Origin: Glycomyces sp040645615
Lineage (GTDB): Bacteria; Actinomycetota; Actinomycetes; Mycobacteriales; Micromonosporaceae
Direction of reading: 5' to 3'
DNA length: 64,000 nt
NCBI RefSeq assembly: GCF_040645615.1
Contig: NZ_JBEYYO010000003.1
Location: 186,001-250,000, forward strand
In this document: positions 34,532 to 43,349 of the stretch, piece after piece
How the letters are laid out: every line of letters begins with the position of its first letter
Position numbering within the stretch: the first letter of the stretch is position 1
Notes under the pieces: model-generated
The model's database searches: none
Told to the model about the DNA's origin: nothing
The model's input: only the letters and a program-made list of their open reading frames with translations
Position numbers and translations under genes: made by a program

Positions 34532-35794
34532 TTACCCCTGGTCTGCCCAGTACTTGTCCGCCTCGGCCTGGATCGCCTCCAGGAACGGGAGCGGGTCGCC
34601 CGGGTTGGCGTTGAACGCGCCGAACTGCTCCAGCGCGACGGTCAGGATCGGCGTGGGCGTGGCCTCGTAGTAGCGGTCGTAGCGCTCGTAGTCCTCGCCC
34701 GAGACCGTGGTGCCGAGCTCTTCGAGCATCGGGTCGGCCACGGTGGCCTGCGGGTTGAACGCCACGTCGCCGCGGGCCTCGCTCCAGGAGGTCTGCGCGT
34801 CGGGGGTCATCCACCACTTGGAGTACTCCAGGCCCAGCGTCTTCTGCGAGGAGTTCTCGGCCACGCACAGCGGGCCGGACTCGACCGCGACCGGAGTCTT
34901 CTCCAGGTCGGGGTTGACCGCGGGGATCACGAACATGTCGTAGTCCTCGCCCGAGACCATCCCGGCCCCGTCCAGCGAGCCGTTGAAGAACGACCCGAAG
35001 TTGATCATCGCGTAGTCGCCCTGCTTGAGGCCCACGGCCGGGTCGACGGTGCTGCCCGCGTCGGAGAACCAACCGGCCTCCTGCTGGTCGGCCCAGATCT
35101 GCATGATCTCGACGATCCGCGGGTCGGTGTAGGAGACCTCACCGGTCGCCAGCCCGTTGTACAGCTCGGGGTCGGTGCCGGCCACGAGCTGCTGGAACCA
35201 CGGGAACGTGAACAGGGTGCTGGTCTGGTAGTACGGGGTGATCCCCGCGCTCTTCAGCTTCGCCGCCGCCGCGTCCAGCTCCTCCCAGGTCGTGGGCTCC
35301 TCGATGCCCTGGGCCGAGAAGATGCTCTTGTTGTAGTACATCACCCAGTAGGCGACGTTCATGGGAACGCAGTACTGCTTGCCGTCGAAGGTGTACGCCT
35401 CGCGCATGTCCTCGGCGATCCAGCCCTCGTCGACGGCCTGGTCCCAGATGTCGGTGGTCTCGGCGATCAGGCCCTCGTCCACGAGTTCCTTGAGGGAGGG
35501 ACCGGTCTGCCACGTGAACAGGCCCGGGCTCTTCTGGGTGCGGAACGACTGGCGGATGAACGCGTCGTACTGCGCGGCGTCGGAGTAGCCGGTGGTGTTC
35601 AAGTCGATGTCCACGGCCGAGGAGCTGGAGGCGTTCAGCTCGTCGAAGTCGGGCTCCCACGCGGCCTTGTTCGTGTAGAAGTCGAGCGTGCCGCTCGTCG
35701 CGCCGTCGTCCTTCGCGCCGCCGCCGCACGAGGCGAGCAGCAGCACCGCCGAGGCGGCGGCCGCCACAGTGGCGGCGATCTTCCGTGTTCTCAT
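34532..35794 (-). CDS. sugar-binding lipoprotein of ABC importer
   Basis: A 420-residue family 1 solute-binding protein. The signal peptide (TRKIAATVAAAASAVLLL) ends in the lipobox LASC. ATG at 35794 is chosen because AAAGGAG stands just upstream; the ATG at 35815 lacks one. Sequence features such as VAYWVMYYNKSIFSAQGI and the late FGAFNANPGDPLPFLEAI are typical of importers for di- to oligosaccharides. Third gene of the operon. Confidence 0.93.
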   Translation of the reverse strand: MRTRKIAATVAAAASAVLLLASCGGGAKDDGATSGTLDFYTNKAAWEPDFDELNASSSSAVDIDLNTTGYSDAAQYDAFIRQSFRTQKSPGLFTWQTGPSLKELVDEGLIAETTDIWDQAVDEGWIAEDMREAYTFDGKQYCVPMNVAYWVMYYNKSIFSAQGIEEPTTWEELDAAAAKLKSAGITPYYQTSTLFTFPWFQQLVAGTDPELYNGLATGEVSYTDPRIVEIMQIWADQQEAGWFSDAGSTVDPAVGLKQGDYAMINFGSFFNGSLDGAGMVSGEDYDMFVIPAVNPDLEKTPVAVESGPLCVAENSSQKTLGLEYSKWWMTPDAQTSWSEARGDVAFNPQATVADPMLEELGTTVSGEDYERYDRYYEATPTPILTVALEQFGAFNANPGDPLPFLEAIQAEADKYWADQG

Positions 35795-35836
35795 TGCGAA
35801 CTCCTTTGTTCTCAAGGGGTTGGATTGTCGTATATG

Positions 35837-37654
35837 TCAGGTCGTGCGCGTGCCGCGCACCGAGGCCTTCACGGTGCCGAACCGTTCGCTCTGCGAGCGC
35901 TCGGTGCGGCGGATCAGATAGGGGCCCACCGCGGCCGGGACGATGAACGTCTCGGCGTAGTGGACGGTGTACGGCGCGAACGCGCCCGTGGGGCTCACGA
36001 TCTCGACTTCGTCGCCCTCGACCAGGTTGAGCACGTTCACGGTGCCCTCGGTGTCGTGCGCGACCTCGCGGGTGAACCAGTTGCGGCGCACCTCGATGAA
36101 CTCCAGTTCGTGCAGGCCGGTGCGCTCCTCGACGTCCTCGCCGTCCCTGGAGAGCTCCTCGACCTGGCCGACCAGGTTCGCCTCGGTCCAGGCGGTGTCG
36201 CGCTCCCAGACCAGGTTCCGCTCGCCGTGGTCGAGGTGGACGGGCCGGGGGATGCCGTCCAGGCCCACACGGCCCCAGTCCCACAGCTTGAACGTGAAGA
36301 TGAACGGGGTCGCCGAGATCTCCAGGACCATCGAGTTCGCGCCCGAGGAGTGCACGGTCCCGGCCGGGATGAGGAAGTGGTCGTGCTTCTTGGCGGGGAA
36401 GGCGTTCACGTACTTCTCGGCCTCGAACGCCGGGCCGCCCTCGGCCGCGGCGCGGAGGTCGGCCATCATCGCCTCGGAGTCGAGGTCGTCCTTGAACCCC
36501 AGGTAGACCACAGCGTCGTCGCCAGCGTCGAGCAGGTAGTACGACTCGTCCTGGGTGTAGTGCATCCCGAAGGTCTGCTGGATGTAGTCGGTGAGCGGGT
36601 GCACCTGGAGCGACAGGTTCCCGCCTTCCATCGTGTCGAGGAAGTCGAACCGGATCGGGAACTCCGCGCCGAACCTGGAATAGGTGCGCTCGCCGAGCAG
36701 GTTCTTGGGCTCGGAGAGCACCAGGTCCAGGGACGGGACCTCGACGACCGCGCCGTCCGCGTCCTCGAACAGCAGCGAGTTCTCCTCGGGCACGCAGTCG
36801 AAGCACCACGCGTAGTTCGGCTGCTCGGGCGGCAGGTCCAGCTTCTCCTTCATCCACTGGCCGCCCCACACCCCGGGGTCGAAGAACGGGACGACGCGCA
36901 GCGGGGCCTTCGCGGCGGCTTCGAGCCCGGCCCGGAACGCGTCCCCGGTGATCATCCCGGCCTCGCGGGAAGCCCCGGCCGCGCCGATCGCGTTGGCGTC
37001 CAGCACGAAGTCGACCCGGTCGAAGAAGGCCCGCTTGTGCCGGTCGGCCATGCGCCACTCGACGAAGAACCCCCGCTTGTACTTGCGCAGCCGGTCCTCG
37101 TCGGGGTTCTCGGCGCGCCAGTTGGTGGCCCCCTGGCGCTGGCGCAGCTGGATCTCCCAGCGGGCCATGTCGGCCAGGACCAGCGTGTACGGGCCCTCGG
37201 TGCGGCGCGCGGCGAGGTCGGCGCCCCAGCCGAGGAGCACGGTGGGCCGCTCGTCGGCGGCGAGGTCGGCCGCCAGAGCGTCGAGGCGGCCCGCGTCGTA
37301 GAAGGCGTCCACGTTCGCGTGGGAGAGGACCCCGAACACGCGGTCGTCGGTGAGGTTGTCGGCGATGAGCGCTTCGATCTCGCCGACGGTCTTGGCGGCG
37401 GCCGACTCGACGTCGAGGACGCGCCAGTCCGGCAGCGCGTCGGCGACCGCCTTGGCGATGAGCGGGAGGTCCGCGCCGGGGTAGGCGTCGACGACCAGGA
37501 GCGGGGCGGTGCCCTGCGCGCGGTCCTGGGCCTGGGCGGCGGCGCTGGTCCAGGCGCTGGCGCCGGTGAGCACGCGGGCGCCGGCGGGAAGCGGCACGGT
37601 GGGCTGCTTCTCGTAGCGTCCGATCGGTTCGGTGGACGGACTAGCGGTGGACAC
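35837..37654 (-). CDS. manA: class I mannose-6-phosphate isomerase with extra N-terminal domain
   Basis: A 605-residue protein. The second half (~255-600) is a class I phosphomannose isomerase-type cupin: VVPFFDPGVWGGQWM, LSLQVHPLTDYIQ with a zinc-binding His, ESYYLLDAGDDAVVYLGF and FLIPAGTVHSSGANSMVLEISA. The first ~230 residues look like a P-loop kinase-related domain without an obvious Walker A. Long forms of this enzyme are known but less common. It would interconvert mannose-6-phosphate and fructose-6-phosphate, suggesting that the operon's sugar contains mannose or an epimer. It overlaps the ROK kinase gene by 14 nt. Confidence 0.85.
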   Translation of the reverse strand: MSTASPSTEPIGRYEKQPTVPLPAGARVLTGASAWTSAAAQAQDRAQGTAPLLVVDAYPGADLPLIAKAVADALPDWRVLDVESAAAKTVGEIEALIADNLTDDRVFGVLSHANVDAFYDAGRLDALAADLAADERPTVLLGWGADLAARRTEGPYTLVLADMARWEIQLRQRQGATNWRAENPDEDRLRKYKRGFFVEWRMADRHKRAFFDRVDFVLDANAIGAAGASREAGMITGDAFRAGLEAAAKAPLRVVPFFDPGVWGGQWMKEKLDLPPEQPNYAWCFDCVPEENSLLFEDADGAVVEVPSLDLVLSEPKNLLGERTYSRFGAEFPIRFDFLDTMEGGNLSLQVHPLTDYIQQTFGMHYTQDESYYLLDAGDDAVVYLGFKDDLDSEAMMADLRAAAEGGPAFEAEKYVNAFPAKKHDHFLIPAGTVHSSGANSMVLEISATPFIFTFKLWDWGRVGLDGIPRPVHLDHGERNLVWERDTAWTEANLVGQVEELSRDGEDVEERTGLHELEFIEVRRNWFTREVAHDTEGTVNVLNLVEGDEVEIVSPTGAFAPYTVHYAETFIVPAAVGPYLIRRTERSQSERFGTVKASVRGTRTT

Positions 37655-38543
37655 GTGCGCTCCTTTGTGAACGGTGGTCGGCGGCGAGCGCGGAGAGTCC
37701 GCGCAGGACCGAGAGGTCGGGTCGGTCGGGGATGACGAACGCGGGGCGGTGGGAGCTGGTCCACAGGTGGGCTTTGACGTGGGCCTCGATGGGTTCGGCG
37801 ACGGCGGGGCCGGCGCGGAGGATGCCGCCGGAGAGGATCACGACGTCGGGGTCGTAGGCGTGGCAGAGGGCGACGGCACTCGCGCCCCAGGCGCGGACGG
37901 CGCGGTCGCGGAGGGCCGCGGCGGCGGTGTCGCCGTTCGCGGCGGCGGCGAGCATGTCCTTGACGTCGGTGACGGCGTCGCCGCGGGCGGCGAGGTCGCG
38001 GCGCAGGGCCCAGGCTCCGGCGATGGATTCGGCGCAGCCGATGTTGCCGCAGTTGCACAGCGGCCCTTCGAGGTCGACGGTGAGGTGGCCGCCGAGGATG
38101 CCCGCGTGGTCGTGCGCGCCGCGCAGGAGCACGCCGTCGATGATCGCGGCGGTGCCGATGCCGGTGCCGAGGGTCATGAGGACGGCGTCCTTGGCTCCGG
38201 CGGCCGATCCGGCGGCGGTCTCGCCGACGAGTGCGGCGCGGGCGTCGTTCTCGATCACGGCGGGCAGGTCGAAGGTCGCGCGGGCCCAGGCGACGAGGTC
38301 GAGGCCGGTGAGGGCGGGGTGCTTGTCGTGGGCTTTGACGAGGGTCCCGACCTCGCGGTCGACCACGCCGGGGACGGCGATGCCCGCGGCGGTGGGTTCG
38401 TCTGCGCCGATGAGTTCGGCGGCGGCGGCAGCGGCGCCCGCGAGGCCCGCGGCGGCGGGGACGGCGGCGGTGCGCAGGGGTTCGCCCTGGTCGAGGACGC
38501 CGAGTTTGATCTCGGAGCCGCCGAAGTCGATGCCGAGCTCCAT
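37641..38543 (-). CDS. ROK family sugar kinase
   Basis: A 300-residue ROK kinase. The phosphate motif is IDFGGSEIKLGV at the N-terminus; END in PAVIENDARAAL holds the catalytic Asp, and zinc ligands are in HAGILGGHLTVDLEG followed by CNCGNIGCAE. It phosphorylates a hexose (glucose, mannose or similar) with ATP. First gene of the eight-gene operon: a 16-bp palindrome lies 37 nt upstream, and manA follows with a 14-nt overlap. A kinase followed by ManA suggests mannose as product. Confidence 0.92.
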   Translation of the reverse strand: MELGIDFGGSEIKLGVLDQGEPLRTAAVPAAAGLAGAAAAAAELIGADEPTAAGIAVPGVVDREVGTLVKAHDKHPALTGLDLVAWARATFDLPAVIENDARAALVGETAAGSAAGAKDAVLMTLGTGIGTAAIIDGVLLRGAHDHAGILGGHLTVDLEGPLCNCGNIGCAESIAGAWALRRDLAARGDAVTDVKDMLAAAANGDTAAAALRDRAVRAWGASAVALCHAYDPDVVILSGGILRAGPAVAEPIEAHVKAHLWTSSHRPAFVIPDRPDLSVLRGLSALAADHRSQRSARVHR

Positions 38544-38579
38544 CGCGCGCCTCCTGTCCGGGTCGAGATGATCTTGGGA

Positions 38580-38595
38580 TTGGTAACGTTACCAA
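38580..38595. promoter_or_regulatory. LacI-type operator of the eight-gene sugar operon
   Basis: TTGGTAACGTTACCAA is a perfect 16-bp palindrome with a central CG, the classic form of a LacI-family operator. It lies 37 nt before the ROK start. The LacI gene next to it (38764-39798) is the likely binder. Imperfect GC-rich repeats at ~38660-38760 are the only other content of the 220-nt gap. Confidence 0.8.
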
Positions 38596-38763
38596 CAAGT
38601 GGCGAGCGTAGCAACTCGGCTCCCGCCGCGACAAGTCCGCAGGTCAGCGGCGCGAACGGTACGGCGGGTGGAGCATTCGGCGAGGGCCGCGATACGCAGC
38701 GACCGAGACGGCGGCGGTGCGAGGCGGGCGGAGGTTCGGCGAGGGCGGCAGCGGCTGGGCCGT

Positions 38764-39798
38764 TCAGCGGCCTGTTTTCCAGGGGTACTCGATGGAGACG
38801 GGCAGTTCGACCGTGCGCGGCCCGCCCGCGGCCTCGGCGTCGTCCATCCGCGAGAACAAGAGCGAGGCGGCCTCGCGTCCGAGGTGGCGGGCGTCGTGGT
38901 CGATCACGGTGACCGGGACGGGCATGAGCTCGGAGAGTTCGAAGTCGTCGAAGCTGACGATCGCCGGGCGCGGCCCGGGCGCGCCATCCCGGATGCGCCG
39001 CCCGATCTCGCGGAGCGCACCGATCGTGTTGCGGTTGTTGGCGCTGAAGATCGCCGTCGGCGGGTCGGCCAGGTCGAGCATGGCGCGGGCCGCGACGCTC
39101 GCGGCGGCCACGTCCTGCTGGTCGCGGGCCACGATCACCGGGTCGACGTCGAGGCCGCGTTCGGTCATGGCCCGCTCGTAGCCGCGGTAGCGCCGCTCGC
39201 CGGTGAACACCGAGCTGCGGTTGCCGAGGAAACCGATCCGGGTGTGCCCGGCGTCCAGGAGCGAGACGGTGCCGCGGTGGGAGCCGCCCACGTCGTCGAG
39301 GAGCACGGTGTCGGCGTCGAGGCCGGGGACGCGCCGCGAGGCGAGCACCAGCGGGACCTCGCCGAGCCGCTCGGGCCGCAGGTGCGCGGCGTCGCCCGAG
39401 GTGGGGACCAGGATCAGGCCGTCGACCTGGCGGCCGATGAAGTCCGAGACGAGCTGGCGCTCCCTCGCGTCGTCCTCACCGGTGTTGCCCAGGAGGATCC
39501 TGCGGCCGTGTTCGGCGGCGACCTCTTCGACGCCGAGCGCGAACTGGCCGTAGTAGGGGTTGGCGAGGTTGGTGATCGCGACGCCGATGAGGCCGCTGGG
39601 CTGGCCCGGGCGCAGGCTCCGGGCGTTCTCGTTGCGGTAGTAGCCCAGTTCGCGGACGGCGGCCATGACGCGTTCTTGCACGTCGGGGCGCACGTTGGTG
39701 CCGCCCGCGAGCGTGCGCGACACGGTCATGGGGCTCACGCCCGCGAGGCTCGCGACCTCCTTGACCGTCGGCTGCCGCGCCCCCCGGGATGTCGACAT
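38764..39798 (-). CDS. LacI family transcriptional regulator
   Basis: A 344-residue LacI-type regulator. Helix-turn-helix and hinge: PTVKEVASLAGVSPMTVSRTLAGG; effector domain includes GVAITNLANPYYGQFALGVEEVA and AIVSFDDFELSELMPVPVTV. ATG at 39798 has AGGAGG upstream. It is transcribed toward the ROK operon and could partly read into it, with the operator at 38580-38595 lying between. The effector sugar is unknown. Confidence 0.92.
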   Translation of the reverse strand: MSTSRGARQPTVKEVASLAGVSPMTVSRTLAGGTNVRPDVQERVMAAVRELGYYRNENARSLRPGQPSGLIGVAITNLANPYYGQFALGVEEVAAEHGRRILLGNTGEDDARERQLVSDFIGRQVDGLILVPTSGDAAHLRPERLGEVPLVLASRRVPGLDADTVLLDDVGGSHRGTVSLLDAGHTRIGFLGNRSSVFTGERRYRGYERAMTERGLDVDPVIVARDQQDVAAASVAARAMLDLADPPTAIFSANNRNTIGALREIGRRIRDGAPGPRPAIVSFDDFELSELMPVPVTVIDHDARHLGREAASLLFSRMDDAEAAGGPRTVELPVSIEYPWKTGR

Positions 39799-39955
39799 GC
39801 CCGCCTCCTGTGCGTCGTGCGCCAATCCTATGCGAACCGTGAGCGACCGGTGGCCCGCCGGGAGCACGGTACCCCCTCGGCCGAGAACCGGTTCGGGCCC
39901 AGAAGGGGCGGTGTGTTGGACTTACGGTTCGGGAACGAAGAGAGAGTCTTTCGCC

Positions 39956-40537
39956 ATGTCCACGCCAGATCCGAACATCCGCATCTCCAACGCCGAGCGC
40001 GAAGCCGTGATCGCCCGCCTCCACGCCGCGACCGAGCAGGGCCGGCTCGGCCTCCACGAGTTCGAGGAACGCTCGCGCGAGGCGTACGAGGCGAAGACGT
40101 ACGCCGATGTCGAACGGCTCCTCGCCGACCTCCCCGACGACGACCGCGCCGTCGCGATCCCCAAGCGCCCCAAGGGACCCGTCGCCGACGAACTGGTGCT
40201 GGACCCGACGTACACCAAAGCCGAACGCAAAGGCGTGTGGACGGTGCCCTCGCGGATCGAGGTGAAACCCAAATACGGCCGGGTCCGCCTCGACTTCCGC
40301 CACGCCCGCTTCACCACCGACGACGTCGACCTCCACTTGGAACTCGAATACGCGCCGCTGCTCGTGATCCTCCCGAGGAACGCGACCGCGGTGGACGAGG
40401 GCGTGCGCCTCAACGGCGGCGGCGTCAAGATCAGCACCGGCAACGGAGGCGGCCCGACCCTCCACTTGACCGGCCGCACCGTGTTCGCCCGCGCCGTGAT
40501 CCGCTACGAGCGGCGCTTCCTGTGGTGGCGCTGGTAA
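39956..40537 (+). CDS. DUF1707 domain protein
   Basis: A 193-residue protein. Residues ~7-58 (IRISNAEREAVIARLHAATEQGRL, then EFEERSREAYEAKTYADVERLLADLP) are the DUF1707 domain of actinobacteria, linked in some proteins to SHOCT-like or membrane parts. The rest is a predicted beta-rich segment ending in RRFLWWRW. No transmembrane helix is seen. Function unknown. It is divergent from the LacI gene with 157 nt between them. Confidence 0.8.
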   Translation: MSTPDPNIRISNAEREAVIARLHAATEQGRLGLHEFEERSREAYEAKTYADVERLLADLPDDDRAVAIPKRPKGPVADELVLDPTYTKAERKGVWTVPSRIEVKPKYGRVRLDFRHARFTTDDVDLHLELEYAPLLVILPRNATAVDEGVRLNGGGVKISTGNGGGPTLHLTGRTVFARAVIRYERRFLWWRW

Positions 40538-40591
40538 GCGATTGTCGGTGCCGGATGCGATGATCGAGGCCGCTGAGCGATGGGAGGCCGC

Positions 40592-41143
40592 ATGACCGAT
40601 CCGATCACCGAAGACCTGGTCCGGACGTTCGACGAGGTGGTGGACCGCCTGGTGGCCCGCTCGGCCGGGCTCGGGGTCGAGGAGTACCTGTGGGAGCCGG
40701 TCGAGGGGTGCATGACGGTGCGCCCGGTCGCGGGCGCATTCCGCGCCGACCCGCTGGGCCCCGACGACCCCGATCCGGCCCCGTTCACCACGATCGCGTG
40801 GCGCATGTGGCACATCGGGGCCGACTGCCTGCGCGGCTACCTGCGGTTCTTCGAGGGCGAAGCGCCCGACCCCGACCCGCTCGCCTGGCCGGGCACGCCC
40901 GACGCCGGAGTCCAGGCGCTCACCGCCGACTGGGCGCGGCTGCGGACCCGGTTCACCGGGCTCGGCGACGCGGGCCTGATGCGCCCGATGGGCGACCTCG
41001 GCGGCCACTTCGGGGCCGAGACCTACCTCAAGCTCGGCCTGCACGCGCTCGACGAGACCGCGCACCACGGCGCCGAGATCGGCGTCATCAGGGACCTCTA
41101 CCGCCAGAACTTCGGCGAAACCCCGGCGTCGACCAAGACTTGA
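40592..41143 (+). CDS. DinB family protein
   Basis: A 183-residue four-helix-bundle protein of the DinB/YfiT group. Metal-ligand candidates are His in WRMWHIGADCLRGY and the His pair in LHALDETAHHGAEIGVIRDLY. Relatives include mycothiol- and bacillithiol-dependent S-transferases; the substrate here is not known. ATG at 40592 is preferred: GGGAGG stands upstream. Its stop is 47 nt before the HEAT gene, with a MerR-type operator in between. Confidence 0.85.
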   Translation: MTDPITEDLVRTFDEVVDRLVARSAGLGVEEYLWEPVEGCMTVRPVAGAFRADPLGPDDPDPAPFTTIAWRMWHIGADCLRGYLRFFEGEAPDPDPLAWPGTPDAGVQALTADWARLRTRFTGLGDAGLMRPMGDLGGHFGAETYLKLGLHALDETAHHGAEIGVIRDLYRQNFGETPASTKT

Positions 41144-41145
41144 CA

Positions 41146-41160
41146 TTGACACTGTGTCAA
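41146..41160. promoter_or_regulatory. candidate MerR operator
   Basis: TTGACACTGTGTCAA is a perfect 7-1-7 palindrome. A second TTGACA overlaps its upstream side (41140-41145). It lies 30 nt before the HEAT gene and upstream of the MerR gene that follows it, so the MerR protein probably controls its own operon here. Confidence 0.7.
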
Positions 41161-41190
41161 GGTCTTGACTGGGTGTCGGAGGTGGTCCCC

Positions 41191-41826
41191 ATGACCCAGG
41201 CGCACGCCATCGGCGCCCTGCACGCCCGCGACGCATCGGTGCGGCTCAAGGCCGCGCTCGCCGTCGGCACCGACCCCGACCCCGACGCGATCGACTCGCT
41301 CATCGAGCGGTGCGCGACCGAACCGGACTTCTACGTCAGGGACATGCTCACCTGGGCGCTCACCCGGCTGCCGAAGGAGATCACGGTCCCCGCACTGCTG
41401 CCCGAACTGCGGTCGCCCCGGCCGCAGGCCCGCAGCCAGGCCCTGCACACCCTCTCCAAGATCGGCGAGGCCAGCGCGTGGCCCGCGATCACCGTCGAAC
41501 TCCTGCGCGACGAGGACCGCGAAGTCGCCCGCGCCGCCTGGCGCGCGGCCGTCGCGCTCGTCCCCGAAGACCAGGAGACCGCACTCGCGGCAGAGCTCGC
41601 CACGCAGCTCGGGAAGGGCGACATGGAGACCCAGCGCAGCCTCAGCCGGGCCCTCGCGGCCCTCGACGCGGCCGCCGTCCCGGTACTCGAAGCGGCGAAG
41701 GACAACCCTGAGACCGCCCCGCACGCCGCGGCGACACTGCTGATCATCGAGGACCCGGACGCGGACTTCACCTCGGCGATCGCCGACGCGAAACGCGTGT
41801 GGGCGCTCGGCGGAGCAGCGGCCTGA
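41191..41826 (+). CDS. HEAT-repeat protein
   Basis: A 211-residue alpha-solenoid with about five HEAT-like repeats (ARDASVRLKAALAVG, EPDFYVRDMLTWALTRLP, SPRPQARSQALHTLSKIG, DEDREVARAAWRAAVAL). It lacks enzymatic motifs and probably binds a protein. GGAGG precedes the ATG. The stop overlaps the start of the MerR-HEAT gene (TGATG). Because the regulator has the same kind of repeats, the two may interact directly. Confidence 0.85.
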   Translation: MTQAHAIGALHARDASVRLKAALAVGTDPDPDAIDSLIERCATEPDFYVRDMLTWALTRLPKEITVPALLPELRSPRPQARSQALHTLSKIGEASAWPAITVELLRDEDREVARAAWRAAVALVPEDQETALAAELATQLGKGDMETQRSLSRALAALDAAAVPVLEAAKDNPETAPHAAATLLIIEDPDADFTSAIADAKRVWALGGAAA

Positions 41827-42818
41827 TGCGTATCGGGGAGGTCGCGCGTCGGTCGGGGGTCAGCACCAGAATGCTCAGGCACTACGACAGCCTGGGCCTG
41901 GTGCGCCCGACCGGCCGCACCTCCACCGGCTACCGCGAGTACACCGACGCCGACATCCAGCGGATCTTCCACGTCGAGAGCCTGCGCACCCTCGGGCTCT
42001 CGCTCCGCCAAGTCGGCGAAGCGCTCGACGACCCCGCATTCGCCCCCGCGACGCTCATCGCCGACCTCATCGCCGACGCCGAGGAACGCCTACGGCGCGA
42101 GAAGGAACTGCTCAAACGCCTCCGCGCGGTCGACGCCTCGGCCCCGACCGGGTGGGAAGCGGTCCTGCGCATCACCGAACTCCTCCACGGCCTCGCCTCC
42201 CCAAGCGCCGCAAGAAGACAGCAGGCGATCCTCGCCCCCGAGGCCGAACTCCCGGCCGACACCTTGGCCGAAGCGGCCCTGACCGAATCCGATCTCAACG
42301 TCGCCGGAGCCCTGCGCTGGGCCCTGGCCAGATCCGGCCAGGGAGCGGCGAAGCTCGCACCGGCGTTGGCCTCAAAGGACGCAAAGGTGCGCCGCAGCGC
42401 GGTGCTCGCCTTGGCCAAGATCGACGACGAGGCATCGACCGACCTGCTCACCGCAGCACTGGACGACGCAGACGATGCGGTCCGCAGGCACACGGCACTC
42501 GCCTTGGGGGCGAGGGGAAAGACCGAAGCGGTGCCGATGCTGATGCGCATGGTCACCGAAGGCACCAATGATGTCGACGCGGCAGAACGCCTCGCCCAGA
42601 TCGCACAGGACGAAAAAAGCGGCGAACGAATCCGAGCAGCACTGATCGCGGCAATGAACACCACAGTAGACATCGAAGTGCGGTCAAGACTGGTGCAGGC
42701 GGCGGCCGAAATGCCACCGGACATCGCACTCGACGTGCTCGAACACTTCAAGGACGACGAAAACGAAACGATAGCCCGAACAGCACAAGCGCTGGCGGCG
42801 ATCATCGAGAACCGTTGA
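41826..42818 (+). CDS. MerR family regulator with C-terminal HEAT repeats
   Basis: A 330-residue protein. The N-terminal MerR domain is MRIGEVARRSGVSTRMLRHYDSLGLVRP with the second wing and dimer helix up to ~120. The rest is not a small-molecule pocket but HEAT repeats (ASKDAKVRRSAVLALAKIDDE, DDADDAVRRHTALALGARG and others to the end). It overlaps the HEAT gene by one base. The repeats suggest that it senses a protein or large ligand. A 7-1-7 palindrome upstream of the operon is the likely site. Confidence 0.88.
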   Translation: MRIGEVARRSGVSTRMLRHYDSLGLVRPTGRTSTGYREYTDADIQRIFHVESLRTLGLSLRQVGEALDDPAFAPATLIADLIADAEERLRREKELLKRLRAVDASAPTGWEAVLRITELLHGLASPSAARRQQAILAPEAELPADTLAEAALTESDLNVAGALRWALARSGQGAAKLAPALASKDAKVRRSAVLALAKIDDEASTDLLTAALDDADDAVRRHTALALGARGKTEAVPMLMRMVTEGTNDVDAAERLAQIAQDEKSGERIRAALIAAMNTTVDIEVRSRLVQAAAEMPPDIALDVLEHFKDDENETIARTAQALAAIIENR

Positions 42819-42831
42819 GCAGCAGGGCCTT

Positions 42832-43239
42832 TCAGCTGGTCCGCTCGTCGGCCTCGAACAGTGCCCGCCAGTGCGCGGCCTTCGGGTGGTCCGGTTCGGC
42901 TTCCAACGCGTGGGCGGCCTCTTCGAACAAGGCGTGCAGGCGCTCGTCCAGTGCGTCGAGCGACTCCGCGGTTCCCGCGTCCGAGATCGCTTGGCGCGCT
43001 TCGGCTGCGATCCCCTCGACCGAGTGGACGAAGCCGCCCGCGCGGTAGCGCACCTCGACGTGCCCGGCGTCGGCGAGGCGCTTCACCGCGAACGCGAACT
43101 CCTGGCCCGACCAGTCCTCGGCCACGGCGAAACCCGACTGCGCCAACGTGAACGGTCCCGCCTGGTCGAACGTCGCGACGAGTTCGCGCAGCAGCGGCAG
43201 GTCGGCCGGGTTCAGGCGGGAAGGCTCAGGACTGTGCAT
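42832..43239 (-). CDS. hypothetical protein
   Basis: A 135-residue acidic protein that I do not recognise. The first ~70 residues (LPLLRELVATFDQAGPFTLAQ, SGQEFAFAVKRLADAGHVEVRYRAGG) have the look of a winged helix; the C-terminal part is a helical, Ala/Glu-rich stretch. It is convergent to the MerR-HEAT gene, 13 nt apart, and no operon partner is visible. Codon use matches its neighbours, so it is probably a real gene. Confidence 0.6.
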   Translation of the reverse strand: MHSPEPSRLNPADLPLLRELVATFDQAGPFTLAQSGFAVAEDWSGQEFAFAVKRLADAGHVEVRYRAGGFVHSVEGIAAEARQAISDAGTAESLDALDERLHALFEEAAHALEAEPDHPKAAHWRALFEADERTS

Positions 43240-43349
43240 CCTCCAGTTCTACGCCCGTTCCCTCCTGACTGAACGGCCCCGCACACCTCATCCGTACAGA
43301 CCCGACCCACCCTTCCCACCGGACCCCAAGGCGCCCAAACGGTCACGAA

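Noticed and set aside
38660..38760. Imperfect GGCGGG-GGAG...TTCGGCGAGGGC direct repeats near the ROK promoter
   Set aside because: Only two imperfect copies in very GC-rich DNA; could be chance and no function is indicated.
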